Source: Straminergon stramineum
Taxonomy: Eukaryota > Streptophyta > Bryopsida > Hypnales > Calliergonaceae
Assembly: GCA_963920665.1 (NCBI GenBank)
Contig: OY987267.1
Coordinates: 3,720,001-3,784,000 of the forward strand
Reading direction: 5' to 3'
DNA length: 64,000 bases
Below the pieces are notes generated by a model. That model saw nothing but the letters and a program-made list of their open reading frames with translations. It searched no databases and was not told the DNA's origin. Positions 33,766 through 45,543 of the stretch are shown piece by piece (the stretch's first letter is position 1; each line of letters begins with the position of its first letter). The position numbers and the translations under genes are program-made.

Positions 33766-34802
33766 AGTGTTTCAGGTTCCGTTTCTCTTGTCGAGGCTAT
33801 TGTACTTCTAAGCAGTGAAGCAACTTACCTAATGTGTGATACATAAGTGCTCATGTGTTATTCATTGTACTCCTGCTGCTTGTATAAATTCTTCCATCCC
33901 TCTCCGATTGGGTCACTTGCTGTTCATTTGTATGTCCTAGTCACTTCTGCGGACACACTAATTTAAAAGTTGATAAATGCAGAAATGATCCATCACTGTA
34001 TTAGAGAGTCCCTACCACTTCTGAGTAGCTCCCAATTTCTACGTTTCGTCTACCTACTCGCATTGAATGCAAAGTGGAGAAGACCGGACTCAAAATATTC
34101 TATGACTATAGTGTCCCTCCAGGAATGATTTTGAATGAGAGAGAGCGAGTGAACGCCGCCTTCTTTGGTGTACCCAGGTACAGAGTTGCATTAAAAATTT
34201 GCTTGTTCACGTTCCCACAGCAGGTGTGGCATATAAGAAAGCTTGGCCATCGAACCACAGCTTGTTGAACTTTAGTTGAACTTTCAATCTTCCGTGGTAT
34301 GGATACAATCATTTCTTTTTACAAACTTTCAAAGTCATGGCAGCATCTAGCCGGGTCAAATACAACCACAAATGTTGATGGTAACTTCTTTATTTTTAGA
34401 TGAAATGATACAACCAACCCTGTCCATTTCAAACTGGAAGTGGAGCTTACAGTACCACTGAACCCATGCTGATCTTGACCGAGGAACCTGCCCTGTGAAG
34501 GCTGTTAGTTTTTAATCTTAGAATTCAAGTGGATGGCACGGACTCAAGGCGACGATGGTTCACCAAACGTGAATCGAACAACAACCGACATGCCCGCAAG
34601 CGTGGTCGTGCAGAGATGGCGAAGCTAATGAATTGGTGACCAACTCAGTTTGACCACGCTCCTTCACAGATTAGCTATTTGTGAAAAAAAAACAAGAGTT
34701 TCGATCATGACAAGGACTTGGGTTTCTTAATGTCGCCACTCAGTCGGGAGTGTGGTTCTGGTACCAATTTCTGTCAAGCTTGGACTGCCTGAGTGGCTTT
34801 AC
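33766..34802. other. LPA1 3' flank
   Basis: Probable 3' untranslated DNA followed by moderate-GC spacer; small ORFs lack support. Confidence 0.5.
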
Positions 34803-34806
34803 TTCA

Positions 34807-35030
34807 CCCTTAAATGGCACCAAGGACGTTTTTTGTCCGATGGATGACAAAGAATCTTCCTACTATATAGGATAGAAGTGCAACTGTTCATCCTTGGAAT
34901 TCTGTGCAAAAAGGAGAGATCTTGTATGATAGTTTGATCTCCAATGAGTATTTTTGGTGTGTCAAAGTAGATGATGTCAAACAATACCAAAAGGGATGAT
35001 TTTCACGGTCACCAACTTGGCATTTAAGGG
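34807..35030 (+). mobile_element. TTAA element, family F, copy F1
   Basis: 224 bp, TTCA|CCCTTAAATGGCACCAAGG to CTTGGCATTTAAGGG|TTAA, terminal repeats of about 20 bp. The core TTTGTCCGATGGATGACAAA also occurs in F3 and F5. Confidence 0.85.
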
Positions 35031-35034
35031 TTAA

Positions 35035-35245
35035 TCTTGGAATGCCAAGTTAGGCTAGTGATTGTGGAAATCATCCTTTTGGGTACCTTGTGAATCATTT
35101 GTTTAAAAAGAATTGAGAGTAGGTATAAGAGGTCAAACTATTGTACAAGACCTTCCCTTTTCATACAAATTTCCAAAGATGAACATTTGCACTTCTATCT
35201 TACATAGAAGGATTTTTTGTCATCCATTGGGCACACAATGACGTT
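35035..35245 (-). mobile_element. TTAA element, family F, copy F2 (head to head with F1)
   Basis: Reverse-complement copy of F1 beginning directly after the TTAA that ends F1 (AATGCCAAGTTAGG, AAATCATCC, then TTTTTTGTCATCCATTGGGC). Together they make a palindrome of about 440 bp. Confidence 0.75.
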
Positions 35246-36824
35246 GATGGATGAAACCCTCTGTGCCTTGCCAGATTCACCCTTGAACATACATGGGGCT
35301 CTTACCATAGTAGTAGTTGAATTTTGTTGAAAGCCAACATGGGATTATAGATTTCCTTAGAATTCATTTTTTGGACATTGTATGAATTAATTATGAATTT
35401 TCAAATGCGTTGATGAATAGGTGTATTCCAAATCAATCTTTAGCTCTCATTAATAGAGGGTGTACATTTGAGGCAAGAATTTGTGGGGTATAGTTTTAGA
35501 AATGGATCATAATTAGGAGAACTTACTTTACATTGTATACTATATTTTGCATTGCCAAATTTGTGCCATCCAATGAGTGAAAAAAACTCCCAACAACAAT
35601 TTATTGAAGGATGAATTTATTCACCTTTCTAAAATACTAACTCTTAATTAAAACCAAGCAAATTGCGTACTAGTATTTCAAATGTAAATTTGTTCCAAGT
35701 AACAATATAAAATATAATCAAAACTTTAATGAGTGATTATAATTAACCCTTCAAGGATATTTTTGTTCCTAGGGGTAACCAAAGGAATCTACCAGAGTGT
35801 TTCGATAGTAGGCAAGCAGGAAAAGAGCTCACAACAAATGGCTTTGTACACAATGTTGCTTTGTATCACTCTCTCTCTTGAACAACCTCATGAAAATGCA
35901 TCCCCCACCTCAATACTTGCCAATCCAAAGTGACCTCCTAGAGGCAATGAAAATTTCAAAGCTATTCAACCACATTTGATGCCTTCAAGGAGGAGGGGAA
36001 AATGCAACAATTTAAAAAAAAAGCCATTTCACAACAACTCCCTAGCACAATTCTCATTATTCCCTAGACCAAAGGCCCGAGGGGCATAAAATATATTGTA
36101 AGGATTAATAATAATTGGTTAGGATCAAATTTCTGTGTAGTACTAAAACTTTGTGCCGCAAGACCTCTTTCCTACTAGAGTTCACGATCAAACAAACTCC
36201 AAAGCAGATGTAAGAAAAAGAATGGAAGTAGTCACATTCAAAACCCAATCCACCTTAAAACATGTGAGTATAGAATCATAGTATAGTATTGTTCTCCATG
36301 GCATTATTGTTTGTTTGTTTCCCTTTCCCTTCAAGTGAAACAAGGTGCCATCCCAAAAATGAAGGATCAACATAAGGTAAAGCAGCCTATTACCACCCAA
36401 ATTCCAATTCCACCCTCACGTACATGTGGTGTAAATTTTTGTTCACCACATGTTTACCTAGTTCACCTTAACTATAGTACACATAATAGTGAAATTAGGT
36501 TGCCTTATTTCCAAAAAGTTAGCCTTCGAGCCATCAAAGTCAACAGACATTTCTATAGATATTTCCATTTGAATGTACACATGGAGATTTATGAGTTCCA
36601 ATTACAACAATTCCTAATTCAAAAGTAGTGCATTCTTGTACCTTAATTGTAAATATTTATATAGTGTCAAATGTCGAGAAATTAGTAAGGGGCAACCTAA
36701 TTTCACTATTCACTATTTTGTGTAAGTTTAGTATTATATTGGTACCTACATGTTTCCTCAAAGGATAGCTAGACTAGATTAGCTACAAGTGCTACAAAAT
36801 TCAATATTTTGGATTTTTTTCCTC
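35246..36824. repeat. AT-rich spacer with M repeat
   Basis: About 36487-36665 matches 45003-45200 (GTGAAATTAGGTTGC, ATCAAAGTCAACA, ATATTTCCATTTGAA, AATTACAACAA, TGCATTCTTGTAC). A lone TTAA|CCCTTCAAGG end lies at 35743. No gene. Confidence 0.55.
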
Positions 36825-36828
36825 TTAA

Positions 36829-37759
36829 CCCCTAAAGGCCCAAGGTGCATTTTGGGGCAACATAGAAAATTTGAGCAGGTACATATGACTAGAGATTCTC
36901 ATGTTTTTGGCCCAAACTTTGATAGAAGGTGTAGATGAGTAATATCTTTCATGTGCTATAAATTCCTAGACATTTGGAAATACGAGTAAAAAGTTATGGC
37001 CTTATATGTAGTTTGTTTCTCAACTCGGGTAGTCCGGGCAGATCTAAAAAATCACTTTTTTCAAAAATAGAAATTTGAAATTGGTTTTCTAGATTTATAT
37101 ACACATAGAAAGCTTTGAATCATTTCATTTTGATCAATGAGTCAAAAGTTATGAGATGCTTTAGTTTACAAGAAATTATGGATTCTCTATTCTAAAATAA
37201 ACTTTGAAGTGCTTTCTTTAACTCAACTTTCAATATTTTTGGAAAATAAAATAAAAACAATAGGTGTAGATTGTTTATTACAACATTTCCACCATTGGGA
37301 TTGACATTTTTCAATTCCATTAATAAATTGCTAACAATTTAGTATTTTGAATCACTCTCTACATCTTTCTACTTACTATTTTTTTCCAATATCTTGCACA
37401 ATTCAAAATGATATAAACATTTTCAAGCATATAGCCAACTTGCCTTGAAAAATGAATCTAAAGGAGCACTACCATTTTGGACATTTTTTCATGCAAATGT
37501 GAGCTTATGAAATGCAACTGCCTATTTTTTTGCAAGGCCAAAAAAAGAATTTTTCTCGCTACAATTGCTAATATCTTGCAATCTACAATGTTCAAATTTC
37601 TGAAATTTTTTCCGCATCATTTTAAACCAAGGTAAGTTACTTCAAGATCCTACAGTCACATCTGTTCAAAAATGATATTTTTCAAAAATTTGGTACTTAT
37701 ATTAAAAATAACAGTCTTTTAGAGTTTTTGATGATAACATAGTCAAGAAACTTTAGGAG
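36829..37759 (+). mobile_element. TTAA element, family A, copy A2
   Basis: TTAA|CCCCTAAAGGCCCAAGG to CTTTAGGAG|TTAA, 931 bp, same interior as A1. Confidence 0.88.
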
Positions 37760-37770
37760 TTAAAACTGAG

Positions 37771-38031
37771 AGTACCATTCCAGTAGGTACATTGGGAACT
37801 ACACCACCACCACCGGTCTTAATATTGTTGCAATATTGTTTCAATGCGTACACAGTCCAGTATTGAAAGTGTATTGTTGTAGTACAATATCAGTACTGCA
37901 GCAATATAGTTTACAGTGGGAACAGTGCATCCCATTGAAACTATATAGTACAAACTTTTGTAAATCAACAATATATTTTTCATATTGGACTGTGAAGCCA
38001 TTGAAATAGTATTGTTTCAATGGGGGGTACT
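37771..38031 (+). mobile_element. 261-bp inverted-repeat element
   Basis: Starts AGTACC and ends GGTACT. The two arms (CAATATTGTTTCAATG with ACAGTCCAGTATTG, against the reverse of the right arm) pair over roughly 70 bp with mismatches. A foldback or MITE-type element; superfamily unknown. Confidence 0.55.
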
Positions 38032-38045
38032 TTCTTGATGTAGTT

Positions 38046-38179
38046 TTTTTTTTTCTTGAAACATGGACAATTTCCATTGATAAAGGAAACGGTACAGTGG
38101 ACCAGAGAGCAAGCCCTCGGCGGAAACATATTTTACTTTTTCTTTTTGGCATAAGGAGTAACTACTTACCCTGTCAAAC
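38046..38179 (-). mobile_element. Retroposed insertion with 15-bp target duplication
   Basis: 134 bp flanked by the exact direct repeat TTTCTTGATGTAGTT (38031-38045 and 38180-38194). The T run at the left is a poly(A) tail on the minus strand. The minus strand carries CCGAGGGCTTGCTCTCTGG, resembling a SINE or LINE 3' region. The repeat and tail together show target-primed reverse transcription. Confidence 0.8.
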
Positions 38180-38194
38180 TTTCTTGATGTAGTT

Positions 38195-38821
38195 AATGTG
38201 TATTCAATCCCTGAAGAAATAAGATTCTCTGCACTGGCTGCATGCTTGCATAGGCTAATCCCAATAAATTAAGGAATTGGTTACAAATCATTGTTGGTCA
38301 GACAGAGACGCAGAGACACGAGATAATTAAAAATAAAAAATAAAAATCCCAATCTGGCGGAGGGCTGGTGGGTGGATAATGTTGCAGGACAACTTAACTT
38401 AACTTAGTTATCACGCAGTCTTGCAGTATGTTACTGCTGTAACTTTGTATTTCTAGAATTAGTTTGTTTTGTTTTGTTTCTCTGCAAATGCTGAAAGAAA
38501 AAAGAAAAAAGAAAAGTTGGGTAGTGGGTGGGTACACCCAAAATCGCACCCTTGCTTGAAACCGCCATCATCACTCTGTGTACATCTCCAAAATCAATAT
38601 GTAAGCTTGTGTATGTGGAAGAAACGATTTCAGAAACATCTACCAAAAAATATGTTTAATCCATAGTAACTTTTTGTGTATGTATGGAAATGTTGTGTTA
38701 TTTGGTGGCATTGGAACCTCCTTTCACTTGCCAACACGAAAATCAATGAAAAATGGACCAATCTAATAATGGTAGTAACTAGGCACAGTAGCAAAAAGTG
38801 CCAGATTTGGGGGTACACACG
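38195..38821. other. Unique spacer
   Basis: No repeat family, no supported gene. Confidence 0.4.
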
Positions 38822-38825
38822 TTAA

Positions 38826-39785
38826 CCCCTCACCACCCAAGCTCTAAACGGGTTCAAAAACAACATTTCTTTTGAAGTGTTATAGATAAGATTTTCATTG
38901 AGTTTTAGAGTTCTCAACCATACAATCTTGTAGTGTACTTGTTGTAGATAACGTAGATCAAATTTGGTGTCATTTGATTGCATAGATTGCAAGATTATAA
39001 TGTTTTAGTGTTGAAAATTGAGCTGAAATTTCCCTAAAAACACATTTGGAGGCAAAATTCAATTTCTAAATCTACTCAAATGAAGAAACTTTAAACTAGA
39101 AAGTGATTCAAAATTAGCATAGAAACACATTGATGAAAAAAATATCATTCAATTGACTCATTGTGTCTGCAAAATGTCTTTGAAATGTCAAAAAATAGCA
39201 AGAAAAGGTGCAAAAAATATATCAAAAATTGAAACCCCTTCTACTAAAATGCTTCTTAGTCACTCATAACTTCTTGGATCGATATGAAATTTTTACACAC
39301 ACAAACTAGACTAGTATGCACAACTTTTCCAAAAACATCTATTGAAAACAAACATTGTATGAAGAAGAAACGAGCCGCTAAAGTATAGTGTAATTCAAAA
39401 ATGTTTGGATTTTGAAATTTGAATTGCTCCTAGACATTCAAAACACTTTGTATTGACATGAAAATTCTACTACAATAACTAGACTTCAAGGGTTACATAA
39501 CCCAACAAATTTGATTAAAAACAAACTTTGGATGAAGGAGATACAAGCCCCCGAAGTTGCAGCCATCAAATGCAGTTTGATGAATTCAAATTGAACTTGT
39601 GAACTTCGATTAGCTTCCAAAAATTCAGTACATCTTGTATTGATCTGAACATTTTATCACACAAAGTAGAAGAGAGTGTGCAAATTTTCCAACAAGTTCT
39701 ATTGAATTCAGACATCGGATGCAAAAGTTACAACACTTTGAATTTGACCTAAGGACACTTTTTGGTCTCCTTCAGCAGTGAGGGG
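38826..39785 (+). mobile_element. TTAA element, family D, copy D1
   Basis: 960 bp, TTAA|CCCCTCACCACCCAAGC to CAGTGAGGGG|TTAA. The interior is shared with 53265-54236 (GATTGCAAGATTATAATG, GGACACTTTT-GGTCTCC). Confidence 0.88.
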
Positions 39786-40436
39786 TTAATACATTACAAA
39801 ATTAAGGTAGTTTGCTCATAAACCATGCAATTAAGGGCTGGTCAGCCTTTTCGATGGTTTTTAGATGCACAAAATTATTTTTCCTTATTTTTCACTTGAA
39901 GAAAAATTGATGTGGAATCTAACCCAAGTGGTTTCATATTTTTCGGAACATTTTTGAATTACTTACAAATTTCTAAAGAATTCTGCCATAGGTATCTATT
40001 TCTTGATCGTAGGCCTTACAAAACCTGCACATGCATAGTCTGAAAAAAGATATGGCTTCACCAAAAACAAGGACTGCAATATGTAGAAAGTAATAGAGAG
40101 GGTTCCAAAATATGACCTTTACTAAACTAAACTTCTAAAGGGCCAAGGCCTATTTTTTGACAAAAATCACTGGAAATTGTCATTTCTGATGCATTCATTC
40201 ATTCAAGAAAAAAATTAAAATTAAAAAATCCAACCGTAGGATCTTGTACTATACTTGTATGAGATCTTGTGGTAAATTTTTTTTTATCAAGATTGACCAT
40301 ACATATTGAAAAATATTAGCATTCACAATTGTGGGGGAAAAGTTTTTTTGAATACAGGTAAACATTTCAGAAATGGACCACCTTGGCTCTTATTCCATCA
40401 CTAGCAAAGTATGAAGGAACATTTGACAAATGTTAA

Positions 40437-41005
40437 CCCCTAAGCAATACAATGTCCATTTTCTGGACAATGAACAGATTGAAACTCGAGTTTCATCCTC
40501 CTTATTGCTTGGATGAAAGTTATTATAATTTGTGGAGATATATTATCAAGTTGTTGTCCTACCTAAGGGTTGGATTTGGTGTTACTAAAGTACATATTTT
40601 TCTAAACTTACAAGTGTGCAAGTATGTCAAGTGGTCAAATTGCATTGACTTCAATTCAAAACTAGATATGCCAAAAGGAGGTCATAGATTTAAGAACACA
40701 AAAATTTCAAAAAAACACCACTTGAAGAATACCTCATTTGAAATCCATTCCATCAAATTTTTTCTCAAAAAAGGATAAGATTTGCTTTATTCGAATTTTG
40801 AAGGAATTTTGGAATTTCTCTTTCAAATTTTATAAGAAAAAGATTGGTGATAGCACTGGTGAATCTACCCATATAGATGTAATCTATAAATCAAAATCTA
40901 CAACTTATATTTGAATATCATTTCCAACGTATGCTTCCAAATAGCACTTTATAATGATTTTTCTTCAAATCATCAATTGTGGAGATGAACCTAGACGTTC
41001 AAGGG
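40437..41005 (+). mobile_element. TTAA element, family E, copy E3
   Basis: 569 bp, TTAA|CCCCTAAGCAATAC to GACGTTCAAGGG|TTAA, same interior as E2 (TTTCTGGACAATGAA, GGATTTGGTGT, AATAGCACTTTATAATG). Confidence 0.88.
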
Positions 41006-41009
41006 TTAA

Positions 41010-43198
41010 ACCACTTTGACAACATTTACAAAACATTCAATGCTTTACACATATCCATTTTACAACTTGTTACTGTCCATTTCAAACCTTGGCTAGGGAC
41101 AGTCTTAAGAAGAGGGGCAGAATTAGAGCAGACTATCAAGGTAGTATGCTCTAAAAGTGACCATTTAAGCCTACCTAACTCATCATTGCCAGTAATAGAT
41201 ATTTCAAGGAATATGTCACCCATTCTTAGATAGGGGTCACATTTAGAACATGGTCGCTTTTACAGCATGCTACCTCATATGGAGAGTACAATGAAGCCCA
41301 AGCTCGTATAGACCACAAGGTAAAAATTATTATTATATTTATTTGAAGTATAATTTATTAGTTTTAAGTTTAGTTCTTTGTTGCAATGACTCCAACATAT
41401 TGGTCATAACTTTTATTTATTTTGTTAGCTACAATTTCAGGTAAATTTACAACAAAATTCTTTACAACATGGGCTCAATAAATTCATTTTCCTCTTCGTG
41501 TATCCTCTTAAATTGTCTTTTCTTCTTTAGATTTGTATATAAATATATTGGTAAAGTTTGAAAATCTAATCTTTGATGGGTTAAAACAACCAATTGTAAA
41601 ATTGATGCACTTGCACTTGCAATTCTACATATTATTGCCTAACTTTTTAGCATAAGAATCTAGGTTCCATTTTAGATGCACCTACAAAATATCACTTTTT
41701 CATATAAGATTATGACTCATATCTTACAAGCTACAACAATATTGGAAACTCATGGTCTACTCACACGATGTCAAAAAAATATGTGCTAAAATAATGTAGA
41801 ATTTCCTTTCAATTGCCAACAAGGTCCATAAACATTCACACAATTTAATAATAGAAAACATGTTGAGGTGTTCATTATCCCTTGATTGTTTAAGGTTCTA
41901 GAAGATACATGAAAAAGAAAATCACCCCCTTAATCTTGGTCTAATGTTCACGTGTGGGTTAACTTTGTTTTAGGTATAGCTACCTAGAAGCAACTCTAAA
42001 TCATAGATACAAACTTAGACATCAACAAAGTTGGGATGAAAAGTGTGCAATTATTTCTAAGACCCACTATGCTAGTAGATTTGGGCTTTGTCCCTCCACA
42101 CAAATAATTTTCAACTAGATCACAACAATAGCTTCACTAGATACCTTTTTTTCCCTTTACAATTCATATGCTTTCATTATAAATAAACCATGGAGACCAT
42201 TTCTTCTTTTTTCACACGATAAGAAGACTTGCCACGGGTTGAAAATTAAAATAGTCACTTGCATGGATGTTGTATTAAACAAACACCTAAGCTTTTTGAT
42301 GCCTCTAGTGAGTTTTCTAGTATAAGTGGCCAGTGATGCTTTTCTATAGGGGAGGCAACCCATTCATGATCACCGCCCCATTCTAGCAGCATAAGGTGGA
42401 GTAATTTAGATCAAGAGGTGATTAGTAATGATTAATGTTGGCACAATTCCCCCATGCACTTGTGCCGCATTATAATTGGCTACAAGACTCTCGCTATTAC
42501 AATTAACCCTTGGTGGAAAATATGAAGGTATATATAACCAATATGGATGGAACAAAATCTTCAACTAAAAAAATTCATAGTCCTTATATTTTGAAAAATT
42601 AAAATCTGAAAATTTATGGAAATCTTATGAACTCTATTTTTGCACATGGGAAAAATTCCCATTGTTGAAACCTCCCTTGCAGATATGTGTATATGCTTAA
42701 GTGGTCAGAAATGCGTTGCCTCCCCTAGTTCAATCAGCAATTTGGGCATTCCTTAGCTTACTATTCAGCCATTCGAGCATGGGGCCCTTGGGAAGCCCCG
42801 GGATGCTCTAAACAAATGGCTAACCTTTTTTTATGTCAATATTGAGTTTTCCAGTGTGTTACTGATGCTCTTCCATAAGATAGTTCAATTGGCAATTTTG
42901 CGCATTCATTAGCAACTCCCCATCAGCTTACCTTTCAGCTATTCCAGCACGGACCCCCTGACCCCGGGAGCCCCGGGACAAGACCCTGGGGACCAGAGGT
43001 TCATGTGACTGGACTGCTGGAGTCAATAACTTAACTTAGTGGAGGATGGCATGTCAATTGCTGTCGCAAGAGATTCTGTACTAACTTACCTCACATTTGT
43101 TGTGCCCTTCTGGAATGAGCTGCATACTGTAAGCTACTGCAGCCAGGTGGGGGCTTACACAACGTCAACTTCTGCCAGCTCAATTCGGAGGACATTAA
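41010..43198. other. AT-rich spacer with a GC-rich duplicated segment
   Basis: No gene. About 42723-42810 and 42884-42990 are diverged direct copies (TAGTTCAAT-GCAATTT, CATTCATTAGC/CATTCCTTAGC) that end in GC-rich palindromic CCCCGGGA blocks, unlike the AT-rich surroundings. Confidence 0.5.
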
Positions 43199-43205
43199 CC
43201 CTTAA

Positions 43206-43566
43206 CCCTTGAAGGACGCTGCGGACGTTTTTTGTCCGATGGATGACAAAATTTTCATCTGCAGGATGTAAGAAGCCCGTTTTTCATCCATTTCAATTTT
43301 GAAAGTGATCGTAGAGTCGTGCTGCATCATATAAGGCAGAAAATAGTGTCATTGACTTCTTTCATATTTTTAGGTAGCTTATTGAGTTCACAGATTCATG
43401 TACACAGTGTTGGTTCTTTGCTGCCCTCCTTGCAAATTTCCATGAGGGCAGTATGGAATGATCACTTATACAACTCATGAATGGAGCTTTTCCTCGCGGT
43501 CAGCCCTGGCACCACCTACTGTTCACAGCCCGCTTTTGGCCACGGTGACCCGCCCGTTTTCAAGGG
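43206..43566 (+). mobile_element. TTAA element, family F, copy F3
   Basis: 361 bp with exact TTAA on both sides, CCCTTGAAGGACGC to TTTTCAAGGG. The left border reads TTAACCCTTAACCC, so a second partial end lies beside it. Core as in F1. Confidence 0.8.
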
Positions 43567-43570
43567 TTAA

Positions 43571-44525
43571 AGAATGAAGCCCCCATGACTAAGGTAGTCA
43601 GCAAAACTGCTCTGATTATTGGACCAATAGGTGCATTCTATTTTCCTACAGTCAACGGTGAAGTCATCCATCGGACACAAAACGTCCACTTCGATGTTTA
43701 ACTCCAAAATGACCCTGCAATTTTTCGAATTGAGGCCCCCTACTAGAGAGGCAAATACATTTGTTTTTTTAATAAATAATTAAAGCCTACCTACTCAAAT
43801 GTAACCGTACAAATCACAAGTATACTCTACAAGGGTCATGCAAAAAAATTATGGGGCCCAAACGATTTGTCACGATGCATTAGATTCTCAAGACATCGAA
43901 GGTACATGGTTGCGGAATTATGCATTTTTGGTCCCTCCAAGTGCTTTGGCAGGTGTTCCAGGATGAATATGTCATTCCTTGAGGTGCAATTTCTTTTGTA
44001 GGAAAGAAGAGAAGATGCACATGATCGATGCCCCAAAAAATATGCTAGAGGGATAACACATGTTCCGTGGAGGATCACTGAACAACAAGGTGTTCAACAA
44101 GCCCATTTCAGGGATGTAGATTCCTTTTTTTTGATGAAAAATGTACTTCTCGACAAAGGAAGATCCCCGTGGTGGAAACGACATACAAAAACTTATGAAG
44201 CTGCAAAATTTTGTTTTGCAAGAATCTGACGATGCATTCGAGAAAAAATCCATTTTGAATCCGGATGGGTTCTGAAGCCAAAATTTGCGTTGGCACTTGC
44301 TTTCACATTGCCAACCTCGGGAGTCTACTTACATTGTAAGCCTTAGAAAATTGAGGCCACATTAGAATTGAAATCGGAAAATTTCACCCTTTTGGAAACT
44401 TTTTAGTCTCCAATATCGTAGTTAACCATTTTATGAAATATCACATTGATTTCCCATTATTCAACTTTGAAAATTAACTGAGGACAGATTATGTCCTTGA
44501 GGACATTTTGGGGTTAAGGGTTGAA
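43571..44525 (-). mobile_element. F-family remnant F4 interrupted by element L
   Basis: A reversed F core (CATCCATCGGACACAAAACG) leads to ...GATGTTTAA at 43701. After element L the F end resumes as TTAAGGGTTGAA at 44514. Removing L and one TTAA restores GATGTTTAAGGGTTGAA, matching the reverse of the F5 end (ATTGTTTAAGGGTTAA). Confidence 0.8.
43702..44513 (+). mobile_element. TTAA element L nested in F4
   Basis: 812 bp between exact TTAA copies at 43698-43701 and 44514-44517. Ends CTCCAAAATGACC and GGACATTTTGGGG are inverted repeats. Its interior is unlike the other families. No coding capacity is recognised. Confidence 0.85.
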
Positions 44526-45002
44526 TCCTCCATTCAAATTGGGCCCCACAAGAGAAGATTTACCTTGGGGGAAACACAAGAATATTTTACTTTTTGCACA
44601 TTATTTTTTATTTTTTGCAAATTTTGAATTAATTTTTGCAGTCAAAGACCCTGAAGTAGCTAGGAGAAGTCTAGAACATACCCTAGACACAACTCAAAAT
44701 AGGGGGCATTTTTTTCTTTTATCCCCAGATAACCTACAAAATTATCCTGGAGGGCCCAGTAACTAGTTCAAATGGAGGATTTAACATCATGCGCTCAATT
44801 TGGTCGAAATTATGAGCCCAAACCCTGCATATCTTCTTATCTTCAAACACACTCTCTAATATCACATTTTGGTAGAATAGTCCAAGAGTACGTCCATTGT
44901 GAGGTGTATATTTTTAGTTAGATGATTTTCACATGTCACACTCTAAGAACGTGTAAGAAGAAGTTGTGGGGATTCTAAACACGTAACATGTAAACTAAAT
45001 AG

Positions 45003-45200
45003 TGAAATTATAGTGAAATTAGGTTGCTTGAACAATTCGGTTGTCTTACCCCCCAAAAGTTACTTTTCAAACGATCAAAGTCAACAAATACTTCTACAAA
45101 TATTTCCATTTGAAAACACAAAGGTTCATGAGTCCCAATTACAACAAGACCTAATTCAAAAGTAATGCATTCTTGTACAATAACAATGAATATTTATATA
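45003..45200 (+). repeat. M repeat, copy 2
   Basis: Direct match of 36487-36665 with scattered differences. Boundaries and type unknown. Confidence 0.6.
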
Positions 45201-45411
45201 CCCCATTGTCCCAAAATGATCTTCTAGTTCCCATTATGTTCTATCTCCAAATGATCTTCCAACTGCTCAAAAATGATCATTTTTTGTTCTTGAAGATTCA
45301 ATGGAAAGGATAACAACTTCCTCAAAATACTTAAAAACAAGTTGAAATAATGTTGTTTTGAGCTTTAATCTCAAACATTTTGTTAAACTGGAAGATCATT
45401 TTCGAATAGAA

Positions 45412-45543
45412 AACTAGAAGAAATTCTTGTTCACCGATCTTATGTGTTTTTGTTAAAAAACACAAAACTGTGTTTTTTCCAATGCAATTTTGTATATTCT
45501 AACAAAAACACATAAGATCAGTGAACAAGAATTTCTTCTAGTA
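45412..45543. mobile_element. CACTA-ended miniature element
   Basis: Arms of about 40 bp (ACTAGAAGAAATTCTTGTTC and its reverse at the right, with one or two mismatches) around a 45-bp core. The outermost C of CACTAG is changed to A. Confidence 0.65.

Noticed and set aside
42503..42700. Another TTAA element starting TTAA|CCCTTGGTGG
   Set aside because: No matching right end or second copy was found.
43195..43210. TTAACCCTTAACCC as an interstitial telomere
   Set aside because: Plant telomere units are CCCTAAA. The sequence is two TTAA-element ends side by side.
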